Notes: a model not told the origin generated them from the sequence alone. Shown: positions 40,278 to 50,458, counted from the stretch's first letter. The stretch: DNA of 64,000 nt from Shinella sp. UYSO24 (GCA_902167985.1 CABHNZ010000009.1:62001-126000), one strand, 5' to 3'. Translations and numbers: made by a program.

Positions 40278-40330
40278 TTCGTGGTGATTGGCCGGCGGCT
40301 TGCAGCCACGTAAAAAAAGTCGCTAAAGGG
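40278..40330 (+). ncRNA. SAM-II riboswitch upstream of metA
   Basis: CGTGGTGATT-GGCC ... GGCTTGCAGCCACG ... AAGTCGCTAAAG matches the SAM-II pattern: P1 pairs CGTGG with CCACG, and the loop sequence can pair with downstream GGGCC in the pseudoknot. The consensus as I recall it has GATTT; here one T is missing, in the same style as the other one-base losses in this window. It lies about 85 bases before metA, the usual alphaproteobacterial position. Confidence 0.9.
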
Positions 40331-40360
40331 CCGCGAGAAGATGTCTATTCACTTCCCACG

Positions 40361-40394
40361 GGCCGGTTGCGATTTTTCGTTGCCGGCTTTTTGT
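40361..40394 (+). terminator. possible intrinsic terminator of the metA leader
   Basis: GGCCGG ... TTGCCGGC followed by TTTTTGT, between the SAM-II aptamer and the metA start. The left arm GGGCCGG could compete with the aptamer, so this may be the expression platform. The stem is only 5-6 bp. Confidence 0.5.
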
Positions 40395-40412
40395 ATTTCG
40401 TGGGTTTGAAAC

Positions 40413-41330
40413 ATGCCGATCAAGATTCCCGATACGCTTCCCGCTTTCAGCACGCTCGTCTCCGAGGGCGTGCGGGTGATGACCGAGACCATGGCTGTGC
40501 GGCAGGATATCCGTCCGCTGCAGATCGGCCTGCTCAACCTGATGCCCAACAAGATCAAGACCGAGATCCAGATGGCGCGCCTCGTCGGCGCCTCGCCGTT
40601 GCAGGTCGAGTTCTCGCTGGTGCGCATCGGCAACCACAAGGCCAAGAATACGCCGGAAGAACATCTCCTTTCCTTCTACGAGACGTGGGAAGAGGTGAAG
40701 GACCGCAAGTTCGACGGTTTCATCATTACCGGTGCGCCGGTGGAGACGATGGCCTATGAGGACGTGACCTACTGGAAGGACATGCAGAAAATCCTCGACT
40801 GGACAGAAACCAATGTCCATTCGACGATGAATGTCTGCTGGGGCGCCATGGCGGCGATCTACCACTTCCATGGGGTGCCGAAGCACACGCTGAAGGAGAA
40901 GGCGTTCGGTGTCTATCGTCACCGCAATCTTGCGCCGTCCTCCATCTATCTCAACGGCTTTTCCGACGATTTCCAGGTGCCGGTATCGCGCTGGACGGAA
41001 GTGCGGCGCGGCGACGTGGAGAAGGTCGGCGGGCTGGACATCCTGATGGAGTCCGACGAAATGGGCCTTTGCCTCGTGCAGGAAGACAAGGGACGCCGGC
41101 TCTACATGTTCAACCATGTGGAATATGATTCCACCTCGCTGGCCGACGAATATTTCCGCGACGTGAATGCCGGCATCCCGATCAAGATGCCGCATGACTA
41201 TTTCCCGCATAATGACGATACGCTGGTGCCGCAAAATCGCTGGCGCAGCCACGCGCATCTCCTGTTCGGCAACTGGATCAACGAGATCTACCAGACGACG
41301 CCCTATGACCTGGAGAAGATCGGGGCGTAA
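40413..41330 (+). CDS. metA: homoserine O-acyltransferase (MetA family)
   Basis: First dedicated step of methionine synthesis, acylating homoserine. The protein is 305 residues and intact. The catalytic Cys is in [15 protein letters not shown], the catalytic His in MFNHVEYDS, and the acyl-CoA region has [17 protein letters not shown]. Rhizobial MetA enzymes may use acetyl-CoA rather than succinyl-CoA; the sequence alone does not settle this. A SAM-II riboswitch lies upstream, and galM follows downstream. Confidence 0.96.
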   Translation: MPIKIPDTLPAFSTLVSEGVRVMTETMAVRQDIRPLQIGLLNLMPNKIKTEIQMARLVGASPLQVEFSLVRIGNHKAKNTPEEHLLSFYETWEEVKDRKFDGFIITGAPVETMAYEDVTYWKDMQKILDWTETNVHSTMNVCWGAMAAIYHFHGVPKHTLKEKAFGVYRHRNLAPSSIYLNGFSDDFQVPVSRWTEVRRGDVEKVGGLDILMESDEMGLCLVQEDKGRRLYMFNHVEYDSTSLADEYFRDVNAGIPIKMPHDYFPHNDDTLVPQNRWRSHAHLLFGNWINEIYQTTPYDLEKIGA

Positions 41331-41419
41331 GGACGAGATATCCGCGCCGCTTCATGCTGTTGCGGCGCGGCGCAAAATCGCGCAGTTTCTCCCCCGTTCA
41401 TCGGAGGAGGAAAAGTTTC

Positions 41420-42442
41420 ATGGGCGAAGAGGCGTTCGAAGTTTTTGGCAGGACGGACAAGGGAGAGGCCGTCTACCGCGTGCAGATTTCAGGTGGCGGC
41501 CTTACCGCCAAGATCATCACCTGGGGCGCGATCATTCAGGATCTGCGGCTCGACGGGCATCAGCCGCCGCTGGTGCTCGGTTTCGAGACCTTCGAGCACT
41601 ATCCGCTTCACTCACCGAATTTCGGCGCAACGCCGGGCCGCTATGCCAACCGTATCGGAAGCGGCCGCTTCTCGCTTGATGGCAAGGCCTATCAGCTGGA
41701 GCTGAACGAGGGCGGCGTCACGCACCTTCATGGCGGCAGTAACGGTCTGGGATTGCAGAACTGGACCATCATCGAGCATCAGCCGGACCGTGTCGTGCTT
41801 AAGGCCGTCGACCGTGACGGACGGGCAGGCTATCCGGGCACTTGCACCATTACCGCGACCTATGCGGTGAAGGAGCAGGGTACGCTTTCCGTGATCTACG
41901 AAACGGTGAGCGACCAGCCGACGATCGCCAATATCTGCCAGCACAGCTATTTCAATCTCGATGGCCGCGACGACGCGCTCGACCACGACATCATGATTTC
42001 CGCCGATCAGGTGACGATCGTCGATGACCGGCGGGTGCCGACCGGTGCGCTTCTCGATGTGGCCGGAACGGCCTTCGACCTGCGCGAAATGGGGCCGATG
42101 CGCCGCAACGAGAATGGCGAACAGGTTCTGTTCGACCATAATTTCTGCCTGTCGCCGCAGCGCACCGAAAAGCGTTCGGTGGCGCTGGCGCGCAGCCTGC
42201 ATTCCGGCGTGTCGCTGGAAGTCCGCACGACCGAACCGGGCGTGCAGCTTTATGCGGGCTTCAAGATCAAGCACATGCCGGTGCCCGGTCTCGATGGGCG
42301 GGTCTATGGGCCGTTTGCGGGTTTCTGCCTGGAGACGCAGATCTGGCCGGATTCGATCAACCACGACGGCTTCCCCGACGCCGTGCTGCGACCCGGCCAG
42401 ACGCTGCGGCAGGAGACGGACTACGTCTTCCTGAAGAGCTGA
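41420..42442 (+). CDS. galM: aldose 1-epimerase
   Basis: Mutarotase interconverting alpha and beta aldoses, 340 residues, intact. Motifs: PGRYANRIGSGRF, catalytic His in THLHGGSNGLG and NICQHSYFNLDG, catalytic Glu in GFCLETQIWPDSINH. The ATG at 41420 has GGAGGAGG upstream. It follows metA by 89 bases; cotranscription is possible but a metabolic link is not obvious. Confidence 0.94.
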   Translation: MGEEAFEVFGRTDKGEAVYRVQISGGGLTAKIITWGAIIQDLRLDGHQPPLVLGFETFEHYPLHSPNFGATPGRYANRIGSGRFSLDGKAYQLELNEGGVTHLHGGSNGLGLQNWTIIEHQPDRVVLKAVDRDGRAGYPGTCTITATYAVKEQGTLSVIYETVSDQPTIANICQHSYFNLDGRDDALDHDIMISADQVTIVDDRRVPTGALLDVAGTAFDLREMGPMRRNENGEQVLFDHNFCLSPQRTEKRSVALARSLHSGVSLEVRTTEPGVQLYAGFKIKHMPVPGLDGRVYGPFAGFCLETQIWPDSINHDGFPDAVLRPGQTLRQETDYVFLKS

Positions 42443-42514
42443 AACATCAATGATGTGAGATCGATGAGATGTTGAAACGGGCGGACGGTGGTTCGCCGGC
42501 GGCGCCGCCCGGGA

Positions 42515-42616
42515 TTATTTGCTGCCGCGGCTCATGTCCCACATGACCCAGCGGAAAAAGAAATAGACTGCGAATGCGCCGCAAATAAGCGGCAAAATGT
42601 TGCTGATGTCGTGCAT
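42515..42616 (-). CDS. 33-residue single-pass membrane protein
   Basis: Short frame MHDISNILPLICGAFAVYFF continuing with FRWVMWDMSRGSK. One hydrophobic helix is followed by a basic end, as in many small inner-membrane proteins. The ribosome-binding site AGGGGG lies 8 bases before the ATG. It is too short for usual gene calls. Function unknown; a gene is likely but not proven. Confidence 0.65.
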   Translation of the reverse strand: MHDISNILPLICGAFAVYFFFRWVMWDMSRGSK

Positions 42617-42780
42617 TCATTCCCCCTGTATTTGCGTGTCTATCAAATACAGTTTCACTCTATATTCATCAAATGCTTTGCGATCTTAGAGTTAATTCGC
42701 TCACGTATAGTTGTATTACTGAAATCTAAATTATTGTGATCGAGATGCTTGCGTGTCGGGAAGGGGGTATGCTTGTCCGC

Positions 42781-42989
42781 CTAGTTCCCGGTCGTGCATT
42801 CCATGTCTTCCGGCGGCGTCGCGCATTCGGCCGAAGGGGTGTCCGGCGTGACATCCTTGCGGATGAAGTCGGGCCGAAGTCGTCGACCGGAGCGTAGGCG
42901 ATAATGGTCATGTCTGCCGCGCGCGGGGAGCCGAAAGGTAGCGCCATGGAGGCTGCTGCAAGCATGAAGGCGAAGTGAGTACGCTTCAT
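42781..42989 (-). CDS. small secreted protein (one frameshift)
   Basis: 69 residues after repair. MKRTHFAFMLAAASMALPFG is a clear signal peptide with a probable PRAAD cleavage region, then a short mature part with two Cys ending SAECATPPEDMECTTGN. The break is near 42875 (TTCGGCCC for TTC CGG CCC); without repair the frame runs to 42726 with low-complexity Arg-rich sequence. An upstream ATG at 42998 is also possible. No family recognised; the two Cys could form a disulfide. Confidence 0.6.
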
Positions 42990-43240
42990 CGGCGTCATGT
43001 TCCTGTCGGATATGCGGGATCTGGATGCCGGAGGCTGGGTGGTCTCGGCGGCTCCGTTCCGCATGATTCTGTCGCCGGCGTCAATCGTGGCGGGAAAGCA
43101 TGGGGCGGCTGAGCAACAAAATTGGCGTCGAGACTGGCGGATTGTCTATCGGGAAAATCTTGGGTTTGTTCGCGAGGCGCTGTTGGCGTTCCGAACTTCG
43201 TCCTCCAGAGAAGGAGGCTTTATTTTCATCGGAGGAAAAT

Positions 43241-43315
43241 TGGAGCGGGCGAAGGGATTCGAACCCTCGACCCCAACCTTGGCAAGGTTGTGCTCTACCC
43301 CTGAGCTACACCCGC
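43241..43315 (-). tRNA. tRNA-Gly (GCC anticodon)
   Basis: On the minus strand: acceptor stem GCGGGTG / CGCCCGC, D-arm AGCTCAGGGGTAGAGC, anticodon arm ACCTTGCCAAGGT (anticodon GCC), T-arm GAGGGTTCGAATCCCTT and encoded CCA. All four arms fold. Confidence 0.97.
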
Positions 43316-43651
43316 TCATCATTCCATCGGTTCGGGGTAGTTAGCTGAACCGCTGGGCCGCTGCTCGTTGCGGCGACGAGGTGGTGTATGGCCTAGACCA
43401 ACTCCAAATGCAACAGGGAAATGACGGTCTTGGCCGAGAAAATTGGATTAATTGCCTATATATTTGAAAATAAACATTTATTTGCGAAAAAATGTGCCGG
43501 ATTTTTGTTTTTTCAGGCCTGCTGATGCGGTGGATGGAGGCGAGCGGCCTCGACAGTCTTCCATCTGCGTCGGCTGATGGCGTTGCAGGCGCTTGGCCAA
43601 TGGCAGTCTATGGTCCTATAGTCCGGCCGCCCACCAACAGAGCATTCCGAC
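43316..43651. other. AT-richer intergenic region between tRNA-Gly and prdX
   Basis: No gene seen. Part of it (about 43440-43500) is much more AT-rich than the surroundings, probably promoter DNA for prdX and the tRNA. I find no integrase or direct repeat of the tRNA 3' end. Confidence 0.5.
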
Positions 43652-44161
43652 ATGACAGATACTGCGCCGAAAACCGCCGAGGATCTTTTCCAGTTTCTCG
43701 ACAGCCTGAACATTTCGCACACGACCAAGCGCCATCCGCCGGTCTTTACCGTGGCTGAATCCGAAAGCCTCAGGGACGAGATCCCCGGCGGCCATACCAA
43801 GAACCTGTTCGTCAAAGACAAGAAGGATCAGTATTTCGTGCTGACCGTCGAGGAGCGGGCGGCCGTCGATCTGAAGTCGGTCCACAAGGTCATCGGCGCG
43901 GCAAGCAAGGTCTCCTTCGGCAAGCCGGAAAAGATGCTGGAATTTCTCGGCGTCGTGCCCGGTTCGGTGACGGTGTTCGGCGCGTTCAACGATACCGGCA
44001 AGAATGTCACCTTCGTTCTCGATGAGGATCTGATGACGCATGACGTCATCAACGGGCATCCTCTCTCCAACGATGCGACCACCTCTATCGGACGTGCCGA
44101 TCTCCTGCGGTTTCTTGAGGCGACGGGCCACACGCCGCTTGTCTTGAAAGTCACCGACTGA
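43652..44161 (+). CDS. prdX: prolyl-tRNA deacylase (YbaK/ProX family)
   Basis: 169-residue stand-alone editing domain that hydrolyses mischarged Ala-tRNA(Pro) or similar. Motifs: VFTVAESESLRDEIPGGHTKNLFVKDKK, VHKVIGAASKVSFG, and the C-terminal FLEATGHTPLVLKV. Intact. It precedes the thioredoxin-like gene by 57 bases, possibly in one operon. Confidence 0.88.
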   Translation: MTDTAPKTAEDLFQFLDSLNISHTTKRHPPVFTVAESESLRDEIPGGHTKNLFVKDKKDQYFVLTVEERAAVDLKSVHKVIGAASKVSFGKPEKMLEFLGVVPGSVTVFGAFNDTGKNVTFVLDEDLMTHDVINGHPLSNDATTSIGRADLLRFLEATGHTPLVLKVTD

Positions 44162-44218
44162 CATACGATCTTTGCGTCTACAAAGAGACGCGGTAAAAAG
44201 GGCACCGGGAGAACATTC

Positions 44219-45220
44219 ATGAGTGGCAATAACAACCCCTATGGCGGTTCATTCGGTGCCGGTTCCTATTTCGGCCAGTCGAATGCTTCGGTGAATTACG
44301 GCTCGGCATCGGCTTCGCCGGCTGCCGCGGCACCCGCGAGCGAAAATCATGTTTCCGACACCAGCACGGCCGGCTTTGCCAAGGATGTGCTGGAAGCCTC
44401 GCGCAATCAGCCGATCCTCGTCGATTTCTGGGCGCCCTGGTGCGGCCCCTGCAAGCAGCTGACGCCGGTTCTCGAAAAGGTCGTCAACGACGCCCAGGGG
44501 CGCGTGAAGCTCGTCAAGATGAATATCGACGATCATCCGACCATTCCGGGTCAGCTCGGTATTCAGTCGATTCCGGCAGTGATTGCCTTCGTCGATGGCC
44601 GGCCGGTCGATGGCTTCATGGGTGCCGTGCCGGAAAGTCAGGTCCGCGAGTTCATCGACAAGGTGGCGGGTCCTGCCGGGCAGGATCAGGCTGCCGAGAT
44701 CGAGGCCGTGATTGCCGATGCTGATCAGCTTCTGGCGGATGGCAATGTGCAGGAGGCCGCCCAGCTTTATGGTGCCGTCCTGCAGGCGGATCCCGACAAT
44801 GCCAAGGCTGCGGCCGGCATGATGCAGTGCCTGCTTGCCATGGGCGAGACCGAGCGCGCGGGCCAGATGCTTGCCTCCATTCCCGAGGAGATGGCGGCGG
44901 ACCCTGCCATTCAGGCGGTCGCGACCAAGCTTGCGCAGATCGAAGAGGCCCGCAAGCTCGGCGATCCCGTCGCCTTGCGTTTGCAGCTCGAGGGCAATCC
45001 CGACGATCACGAGGCGCGGATCAAGCTTGCCAAGATCCTCAACGTTCAGGGTGATCGCGAGCAGGCGGCGGATCATCTGCTGACCGTCATGCGCAAGGAT
45101 CGCACTTTCGATGACGATGGTGCGCGTCGCCAGCTTCTGCAGTTCTTCGAGGTCTGGGGTCCGAAGGATCCGGCAACGATTGGCGCGCGCCGCAAGCTGT
45201 CCTCCATCCTATTCTCGTAA
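44219..45220 (+). CDS. cnoX: thioredoxin-domain co-chaperone, YbbN/CnoX-like
   Basis: 333 residues. A flexible N-terminus rich in Gly/Ser/Ala is followed by a thioredoxin domain with active site WCGPCK, then a C-terminal TPR-like helical region (ADQLLADGNVQEAAQLYGAVLQADPDNAKA). This layout matches YbbN/CnoX, a chaperone-linked holdase. Intact. The neighbour downstream is a Lon N-terminal-domain protein, a context often seen in alphaproteobacteria. Confidence 0.88.
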   Translation: MSGNNNPYGGSFGAGSYFGQSNASVNYGSASASPAAAAPASENHVSDTSTAGFAKDVLEASRNQPILVDFWAPWCGPCKQLTPVLEKVVNDAQGRVKLVKMNIDDHPTIPGQLGIQSIPAVIAFVDGRPVDGFMGAVPESQVREFIDKVAGPAGQDQAAEIEAVIADADQLLADGNVQEAAQLYGAVLQADPDNAKAAAGMMQCLLAMGETERAGQMLASIPEEMAADPAIQAVATKLAQIEEARKLGDPVALRLQLEGNPDDHEARIKLAKILNVQGDREQAADHLLTVMRKDRTFDDDGARRQLLQFFEVWGPKDPATIGARRKLSSILFS

Positions 45221-45362
45221 CGCTGCCGGTTGCTCTGCGTGATGCGGCGGATTGTCGTCGGCCGTTTGCGTTGCTGCGCCCTTGCGATCCGGTGCCGCTG
45301 CTCCACATTATGATGGACCGGCGGCATGCCCGCCGTATCGTGGCTTGGGAGGTTTCCGATCC

Positions 45363-46040
45363 ATGCATGTGGGAAATGCGCGTTATCTAAAGAAGGAAGA
45401 CCTGCCGGAGCAGATCCCGGTCTTTCCTCTGACGGGGGCCTTGCTGCTCCCGGGCGGCCAGCTACCGCTGAATATTTTCGAGCCCCGCTATCTGGCGATG
45501 TTCGATGCGGCACTTGCCGGCAACCGTCTGATCGGCATCGTCCAGCCTTCCCTCGTCGAAGCGGTGGCGAAGGGCGATCCGTCGCGCTCGTCACTGGCGC
45601 CGATCGGCTGCATCGGGCGGATCACCTCGTTCGCCGAGACCGGTGATGGTCGCTACATCACCTCGATCAGCGGGATTTGCCGTTTCAGGCTGCTCGACGA
45701 AGTGGGCGAGGGGCACCCGTTCCGCAGATTTCGGACGGCGCCGTTTCTCTCCGATCTCGATGCCGACGAGGATGAGGCTTCCGTCGATCGGCCGAGGCTG
45801 TTGCGTGTTTTTCGCGCCTATCTCGATGCCCATAATCTGGAAGCGGATTGGGAGAGCATCGAGCGCGCCGGCAACAAGACGCTGGTGAACTCACTTTCGA
45901 TGATGTCGCCTTTCGGGCCGGCGGAGAAGCAAGCGCTGCTTGAGGCGCCAGATCTCAAGGTGCGGGCCGAGACGCTGATCGCGATCACCGAGATCCTGCT
46001 GGCCCGCGGCCAGAACGAAACCGACACGATCCTGCAATAG
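45363..46040 (+). CDS. Lon N-terminal-domain protein (LON substrate-binding domain)
   Basis: 225 residues carrying only the Lon substrate-binding domain ([31 protein letters not shown], then [23 protein letters not shown]). No ATPase or protease part is present. Start ATG 45363 ([17 protein letters not shown]) behind GGGAGG; longer frames lack support. Intact. Substrate binding is likely but no partner is known. Confidence 0.88.
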   Translation: MHVGNARYLKKEDLPEQIPVFPLTGALLLPGGQLPLNIFEPRYLAMFDAALAGNRLIGIVQPSLVEAVAKGDPSRSSLAPIGCIGRITSFAETGDGRYITSISGICRFRLLDEVGEGHPFRRFRTAPFLSDLDADEDEASVDRPRLLRVFRAYLDAHNLEADWESIERAGNKTLVNSLSMMSPFGPAEKQALLEAPDLKVRAETLIAITEILLARGQNETDTILQ

Positions 46041-46066
46041 GCGCCGAACGGCAGAAGATAACGGTC

Positions 46067-46255
46067 ATGGATGAAAAGCTCAGCAAGGTCGATCCGAAAC
46101 TGCTCGACCTCCTTGTCTGCCCGCTGACCAAGGGCAGGCTTTCACTGAACCGCGAAAGCAATGAATTGATTTCGGAAGCGGCGCGACTGGCCTATCCGAT
46201 CCGGGACGGTATTCCGATCATGCTGATCTCGGAAGCGCGCAAGATCTTCGACTGA
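46067..46255 (+). CDS. Trm112/UPF0434-family small protein
   Basis: 62 residues: [20 protein letters not shown] and [17 protein letters not shown], the Trm112 zinc-ribbon-like pattern, here with a single Cys (LVCP). In eukaryotes Trm112 activates methyltransferases; the bacterial role is unclear. Intact, 26 bases after the Lon-domain gene and probably cotranscribed. Confidence 0.9.
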   Translation: MDEKLSKVDPKLLDLLVCPLTKGRLSLNRESNELISEAARLAYPIRDGIPIMLISEARKIFD

Positions 46256-46277
46256 TCTCTGCGGCTTATTTCCGAGA

Positions 46278-47489
46278 TCAGATCGCTTCGCCGGAGAGGA
46301 GCTTCGGATTGGTCTTTTCGCTGATGCCTGCGGCCTGATCGATGAAGAAATTCTTCACGCCCGGCAGGCGATCGACAATGCCAAGCCCGAAATCGCGGGC
46401 GATGCGGATAGGCGTATTGTCATTGGAGAAGAGCCGGTTCAGCACGTCCGTGGTGACGCCCATGCGGAACGTATCGAAACGCCGCCAGGATTGGTAGCGC
46501 TCCAGAACGTTGATGGAGCCGATATCGAGGCCGAGGCGATCTGCCTCCACCACCGTCTCGGCCAGTGCTGCCACATCCTTGAAGCCGAGATTGAGGCCCT
46601 GGCCGGAAATCGGATGAATGCCGTGGGCCGCGTCGCCGGCAAGCGCAAAACGCGGGCCCACAAAGGCGCGCGACAGGGTGAGGCCGAGCGGGAAGGCGCG
46701 CCTGCCGCCTTCGACACGGATCTCTCCGAGCTTGTGGCCGAAACGGCGCTGCAATTCGTCTTCGAAGATCAGGTCGTCGGATGCGACGAGGCGGTCTGCC
46801 TCCGCCGTCCGTTCAGTCCAGACCAGCGAAGAGCGGTTGCCGGTGAGCGGCAGGATGGCAAAGGGGCCGGATGGCAGGAAATGTTCTTCGGCGACGCCTT
46901 CATGCGGGCGTTCATGCGCAACGGTCGTGACGATGCCCGACTGATCGTATTTCCATGACACGGTGCGGATGCCTGCGATATCGCGCAGCTTTGAGCGAAC
47001 GCCATCGCAGGCGACGAGAAGTTTCGTCTGCATGGCGGTGCCGTCAGACAGCGTCACGGCATCGTGGGTCGCTTCCGTGCGGAAGCTCGATACCGACAGG
47101 CCATGGCGGATGGTGATGCCCAGGCGCTCGCAGCGCCGCGCAGGCGCGCACCATTGCGACATTGGGGATCATGTGTGCGAAGGGCCGGCCTCCTCGATCG
47201 TGCCGTCGAAGGTCAGGTAGATGGGACGGACGGGATCGTTGGTGCGGCTATCGGTGACGATCATCCGGTTGATCGGCTGCGCATGCGGCAGGATCTCGTC
47301 CCAGATGCCGAAGACTTCCAGCATGCGGCCGGCCGCGGCGATGATGGCGGAGGCGCGCTCGTCCTTTTCCCAGACATGGGAAGGGGCCGCCTCGATGACT
47401 TCCACCGCCATATGCGGCGCCGCCTGCTTGATCGCGACCGCTGCGGAAAGTCCGACATAACCGCCACCTGCTACCAGCACGTCCAGCAT
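46278..47489 (-). CDS. UbiH/UbiF/COQ6-type flavin hydroxylase (multiple frameshifts)
   Basis: FAD monooxygenase of about 404 residues after repair, probably acting on ubiquinone intermediates. N-terminal FAD motif VAGGGYVGLSAAVAI; C-terminal GDAAHGIHPISGQGLNLGFKDVAAL. A break near 47184 shortens a C run (GGCCCTTC for GGC CCC TTC). Around 47134-47144 either two further losses, giving MVRALRGACERLGITI, or one extra base, restore the original frame. The exact repair is uncertain. ATG 47489 is chosen by the MLDVLVAGGG N-terminus. It diverges from tesB. Confidence 0.82.
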
Positions 47490-47577
47490 TTGCGCAAACT
47501 CCCATCGGCCTTGTGAATGTCGTTGCGCAGGATATAGATCATCCTTCTGTGAGTTCCTACCATCGAGGTTCGCCAAA

Positions 47578-48461
47578 ATGTCGCGCAATCCGGAAAATCC
47601 ATCGCCGATGCAGGAGTTGATCGCGACGCTGGACATCGAGAAGATCGAGGAAAACCTGTTTCGCGGCATCAGTCCGCAGGTGGGCTGGCAGCGGGTTTTC
47701 GGCGGACAGGTGGTGGCGCAGGCGCTGGTTGCGGCACAGCGCACGGTGGATGCGGAGCGGCCGGTGCATTCGCTGCACGCCTATTTCATGCGTCCCGGCG
47801 ATCCGGCCGTGCCGATCCTCTATCAGGTCGAGCGGATCCGCGACGGTGCGAGCTTCTCCACGCGGCGGGTGGTTGCCGTTCAGCATGGAAAGGCCATCTT
47901 TGCGCTCTCCTCGTCCTTCCAGATCATCGAAGGCGGTTATGACCATCAGATCGTCAAGCCGACGGTGCCGATGCCGGAGGAGCTGATGGGGGAGGCGCAG
48001 TTCAAGGAGCTTTTTCTCGCCGAGGCCCCCGAGCCGGTGAAGCGCTACTGGAAGCGCAACCGGCCGATCGAGGTGCGGCCGACCTCGCTCGTTCATTATC
48101 TGACTAAGGAAAAGCTCGAGCCGCGCCAGGATGTCTGGGTGCGGACGCTCGGGGATGTGCCGGACGATCCGGCGGTTCGCGCAGCCGTGCTTGCCTATCT
48201 TTCGGACATGACCCTGCTCGATGCGTCGCTTTATCCGCATGGGACATCGATTTTCGATCCGCGCGTCCAGGCAGCCAGTCTTGACCACGCCATGTGGTTC
48301 CACCGTCCGGTTTCCTTCGATGACTGGCTTCTCTACACGCAGGACAGCCCGAGCGCTTCCGGCGCGAGAGGGATGACGCGGGGCAGCATCTACAGCCGCG
48401 AGGGCGTGCTGATTGCTTCGGTGGCGCAGGAAGGCTGATTCGGAATAAGGCAAATGATTAA
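47578..48461 (+). CDS. tesB: acyl-CoA thioesterase II (one frameshift near the C-terminus)
   Basis: Hydrolyses medium and long acyl-CoAs. 294 residues after repair. Double hot-dog fold motifs: WQRVFGGQVVAQALVAAQRTV, VHSLHAYFMRPGDPAVPILY, LDHAMWFHRPVSFDDWLLY. As printed it stops at 48438 after SVAQEG; one C (GGCTGATT to GGC CTG ATT) gives the typical ending VAQEGLIRNKAND, with a stop at 48459. A gene caller would accept the short form, so this loss is easy to miss. Confidence 0.92.
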
Positions 48462-48468
48462 TATCTGT

Positions 48469-48494
48469 GCATTTTTTAAAAATTGCACAGTATT
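48469..48494. promoter_or_regulatory. CTGTGCA-N12-TGCACAG dyad upstream of glnK
   Basis: Perfect 7-bp arms with a 12-base AT spacer, about 100 bases upstream of the sigma-54 promoter and 200 before glnK. The half-sites are like NtrC (TGCAC) but in reversed orientation. It could be an enhancer or another regulator's site. Confidence 0.35.
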
Positions 48495-48583
48495 TGGTCG
48501 TCGTTTCCGGGTAAAAATGCCTCGTTTTTAAATCTTCTGTGGTATGTATTTATATTTCAATAACTTAACTTTCTTCTTGAAAC

Positions 48584-48598
48584 TGGCACAGGCTTTGA
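48584..48598 (+). promoter_or_regulatory. sigma-54 promoter of glnK-amtB
   Basis: TGGCAC-AGGCT-TTGA matches the -24/-12 consensus TGGCAC-N5-TTGC with one base off in the -12 element. It lies about 85 bases before the glnK ATG. glnK-amtB under RpoN/NtrC is the standard arrangement. Confidence 0.82.
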
Positions 48599-48625
48599 AT
48601 GTAGAGTGTCAGTCGCTGCTCGTGA

Positions 48626-49021
<396 letters not shown>

Positions 49022-49049
49022 GCACGGCTGACAGGGGAGTTTTTTAGCT

Positions 49050-50411
49050 ATGCAATTCAACAGGTCTTCTTTCTTCGGGCGCATCGCTGCCGTTTCGGCC
49101 GCGACGCTGGCACCCGTCGTAGCCTTCGCGCAGGACGCTGCTGCGCCGGCTGCGGCTGCGGCCGCCGCTACGCCCGTTCCGGACAAGGGCGACGTCGCAT
49201 TCATGTATATCGCGACGCTTCTCGTCCTGTTCATGATCATCCCGGGCCTCGCACTCTTCTATGGCGGTCTCGTCCGCGCCAAGAACATGCTGTCGGTTCT
49301 CATGCAGTGCACGATGGTCTGCTGCGTTCTGATGCTCATCTGGGTCATCTACGGCTATTCGTTCGCCTTCGGCGGCTCGACCAGCGCCTATTGGGGCGGC
49401 ACTGCCAAGATGTTCCTCGCCGGCGTGACCAAGGACAGCACGGCTTCGACCTTCACGCAGGGCGTCGTCATTCCGGAATACATCTTCGCGATGTTCCAGA
49501 TGACCTTCGCAGCCATCACGCCTGCCCTGATCATCGGTGCCTTCGCCGAGCGCATCAAGTTCTCGGCCGTCATCCTGTTCTGCATTCTCTGGGCAACCTT
49601 CGTCTACTTCCCGATCGCTCACATGGTCTGGGATGCTAACGGCCTCTTGTTCAAGATGGGCGCGCTCGACTTCGCTGGCGGTACCGTCGTTCACATCAAC
49701 GCCGGCGTTGCCGGTCTGATCGGTGCGATCATGGTCGGCAAGCGTACCGGCTACGGCAAGGACATGATGGCTCCGCACTCCATGACGCTCACCCTCGTCG
49801 GTGCCGCCATGCTGTGGTTCGGCTGGTTCGGCTTCAACGCCGGCTCCAACCTCGAAGCCTCGGGTGGCGCGATGCTCGCAACGGTCAACACCTTTGTTGC
49901 CACCGCTGCTGCCGTCGTTTCCTGGTCGGTTGTCGAAACCTTCACCCGTGGCAAGGCTTCGATGCTCGGCGCCGCTTCGGGCATGGTTGCCGGTCTCGTC
50001 GCCATCACGCCTGCTGCCGGCATCGTCGGCCCGATGGGCGCGATCGTCATGGGCCTGATCGTTTCGCCGCTTTGCTACTTCTTCGTTTCCGTCGTGAAGT
50101 CGAAGTTCGGCTATGACGATACCGCAGACGTCTTCGGCGTTCACGGCATCGGCGGCATGTTCGGCGCTCTCGGCACCGGCATCTTCGCTTCCTCGTCGCT
50201 CGGCGGCGTTGGTTATGCAGAAGGCGTCACCATGGGCGGCCAGTTCATGACCCAGCTCACCGCTGTCGTCATCACGCTCGTCTGGTGCGGTATCGGCTCG
50301 CTGATCCTCTACAAGATCGTCGACGTGATCGTCGGCCTGCGCGTCACGGTCGAAGCCGAGCGCGAAGGTCTCGACCTTGCGAGCCACGGCGAAGCTGCCT
50401 ACCACTCGTAA
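49050..50411 (+). CDS. amtB: ammonium transporter
   Basis: 453-residue Amt-family channel with a signal-like N-terminus (AAVSAATLAPVVAFA-Q) and about 11 hydrophobic segments. The twin-His pore residues are in VVHINAGVAGL and FGVHGIGGMFG; GLALFYGGLVR is the first-helix signature. Intact. Ends at a terminator. Confidence 0.97.
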   Translation: MQFNRSSFFGRIAAVSAATLAPVVAFAQDAAAPAAAAAAATPVPDKGDVAFMYIATLLVLFMIIPGLALFYGGLVRAKNMLSVLMQCTMVCCVLMLIWVIYGYSFAFGGSTSAYWGGTAKMFLAGVTKDSTASTFTQGVVIPEYIFAMFQMTFAAITPALIIGAFAERIKFSAVILFCILWATFVYFPIAHMVWDANGLLFKMGALDFAGGTVVHINAGVAGLIGAIMVGKRTGYGKDMMAPHSMTLTLVGAAMLWFGWFGFNAGSNLEASGGAMLATVNTFVATAAAVVSWSVVETFTRGKASMLGAASGMVAGLVAITPAAGIVGPMGAIVMGLIVSPLCYFFVSVVKSKFGYDDTADVFGVHGIGGMFGALGTGIFASSSLGGVGYAEGVTMGGQFMTQLTAVVITLVWCGIGSLILYKIVDVIVGLRVTVEAEREGLDLASHGEAAYHS

Positions 50412-50458
50412 TCGGTGCGGGCGCGTACCGCCGCCCTGTCGCTGCAAACGATCGAGAT

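Noticed and set aside
43241..43651. tRNA-Gly as an integration hotspot with a mobile element
   Set aside because: No integrase, no direct repeat of the tRNA 3' end and no foreign composition besides a short AT-rich promoter-like stretch.
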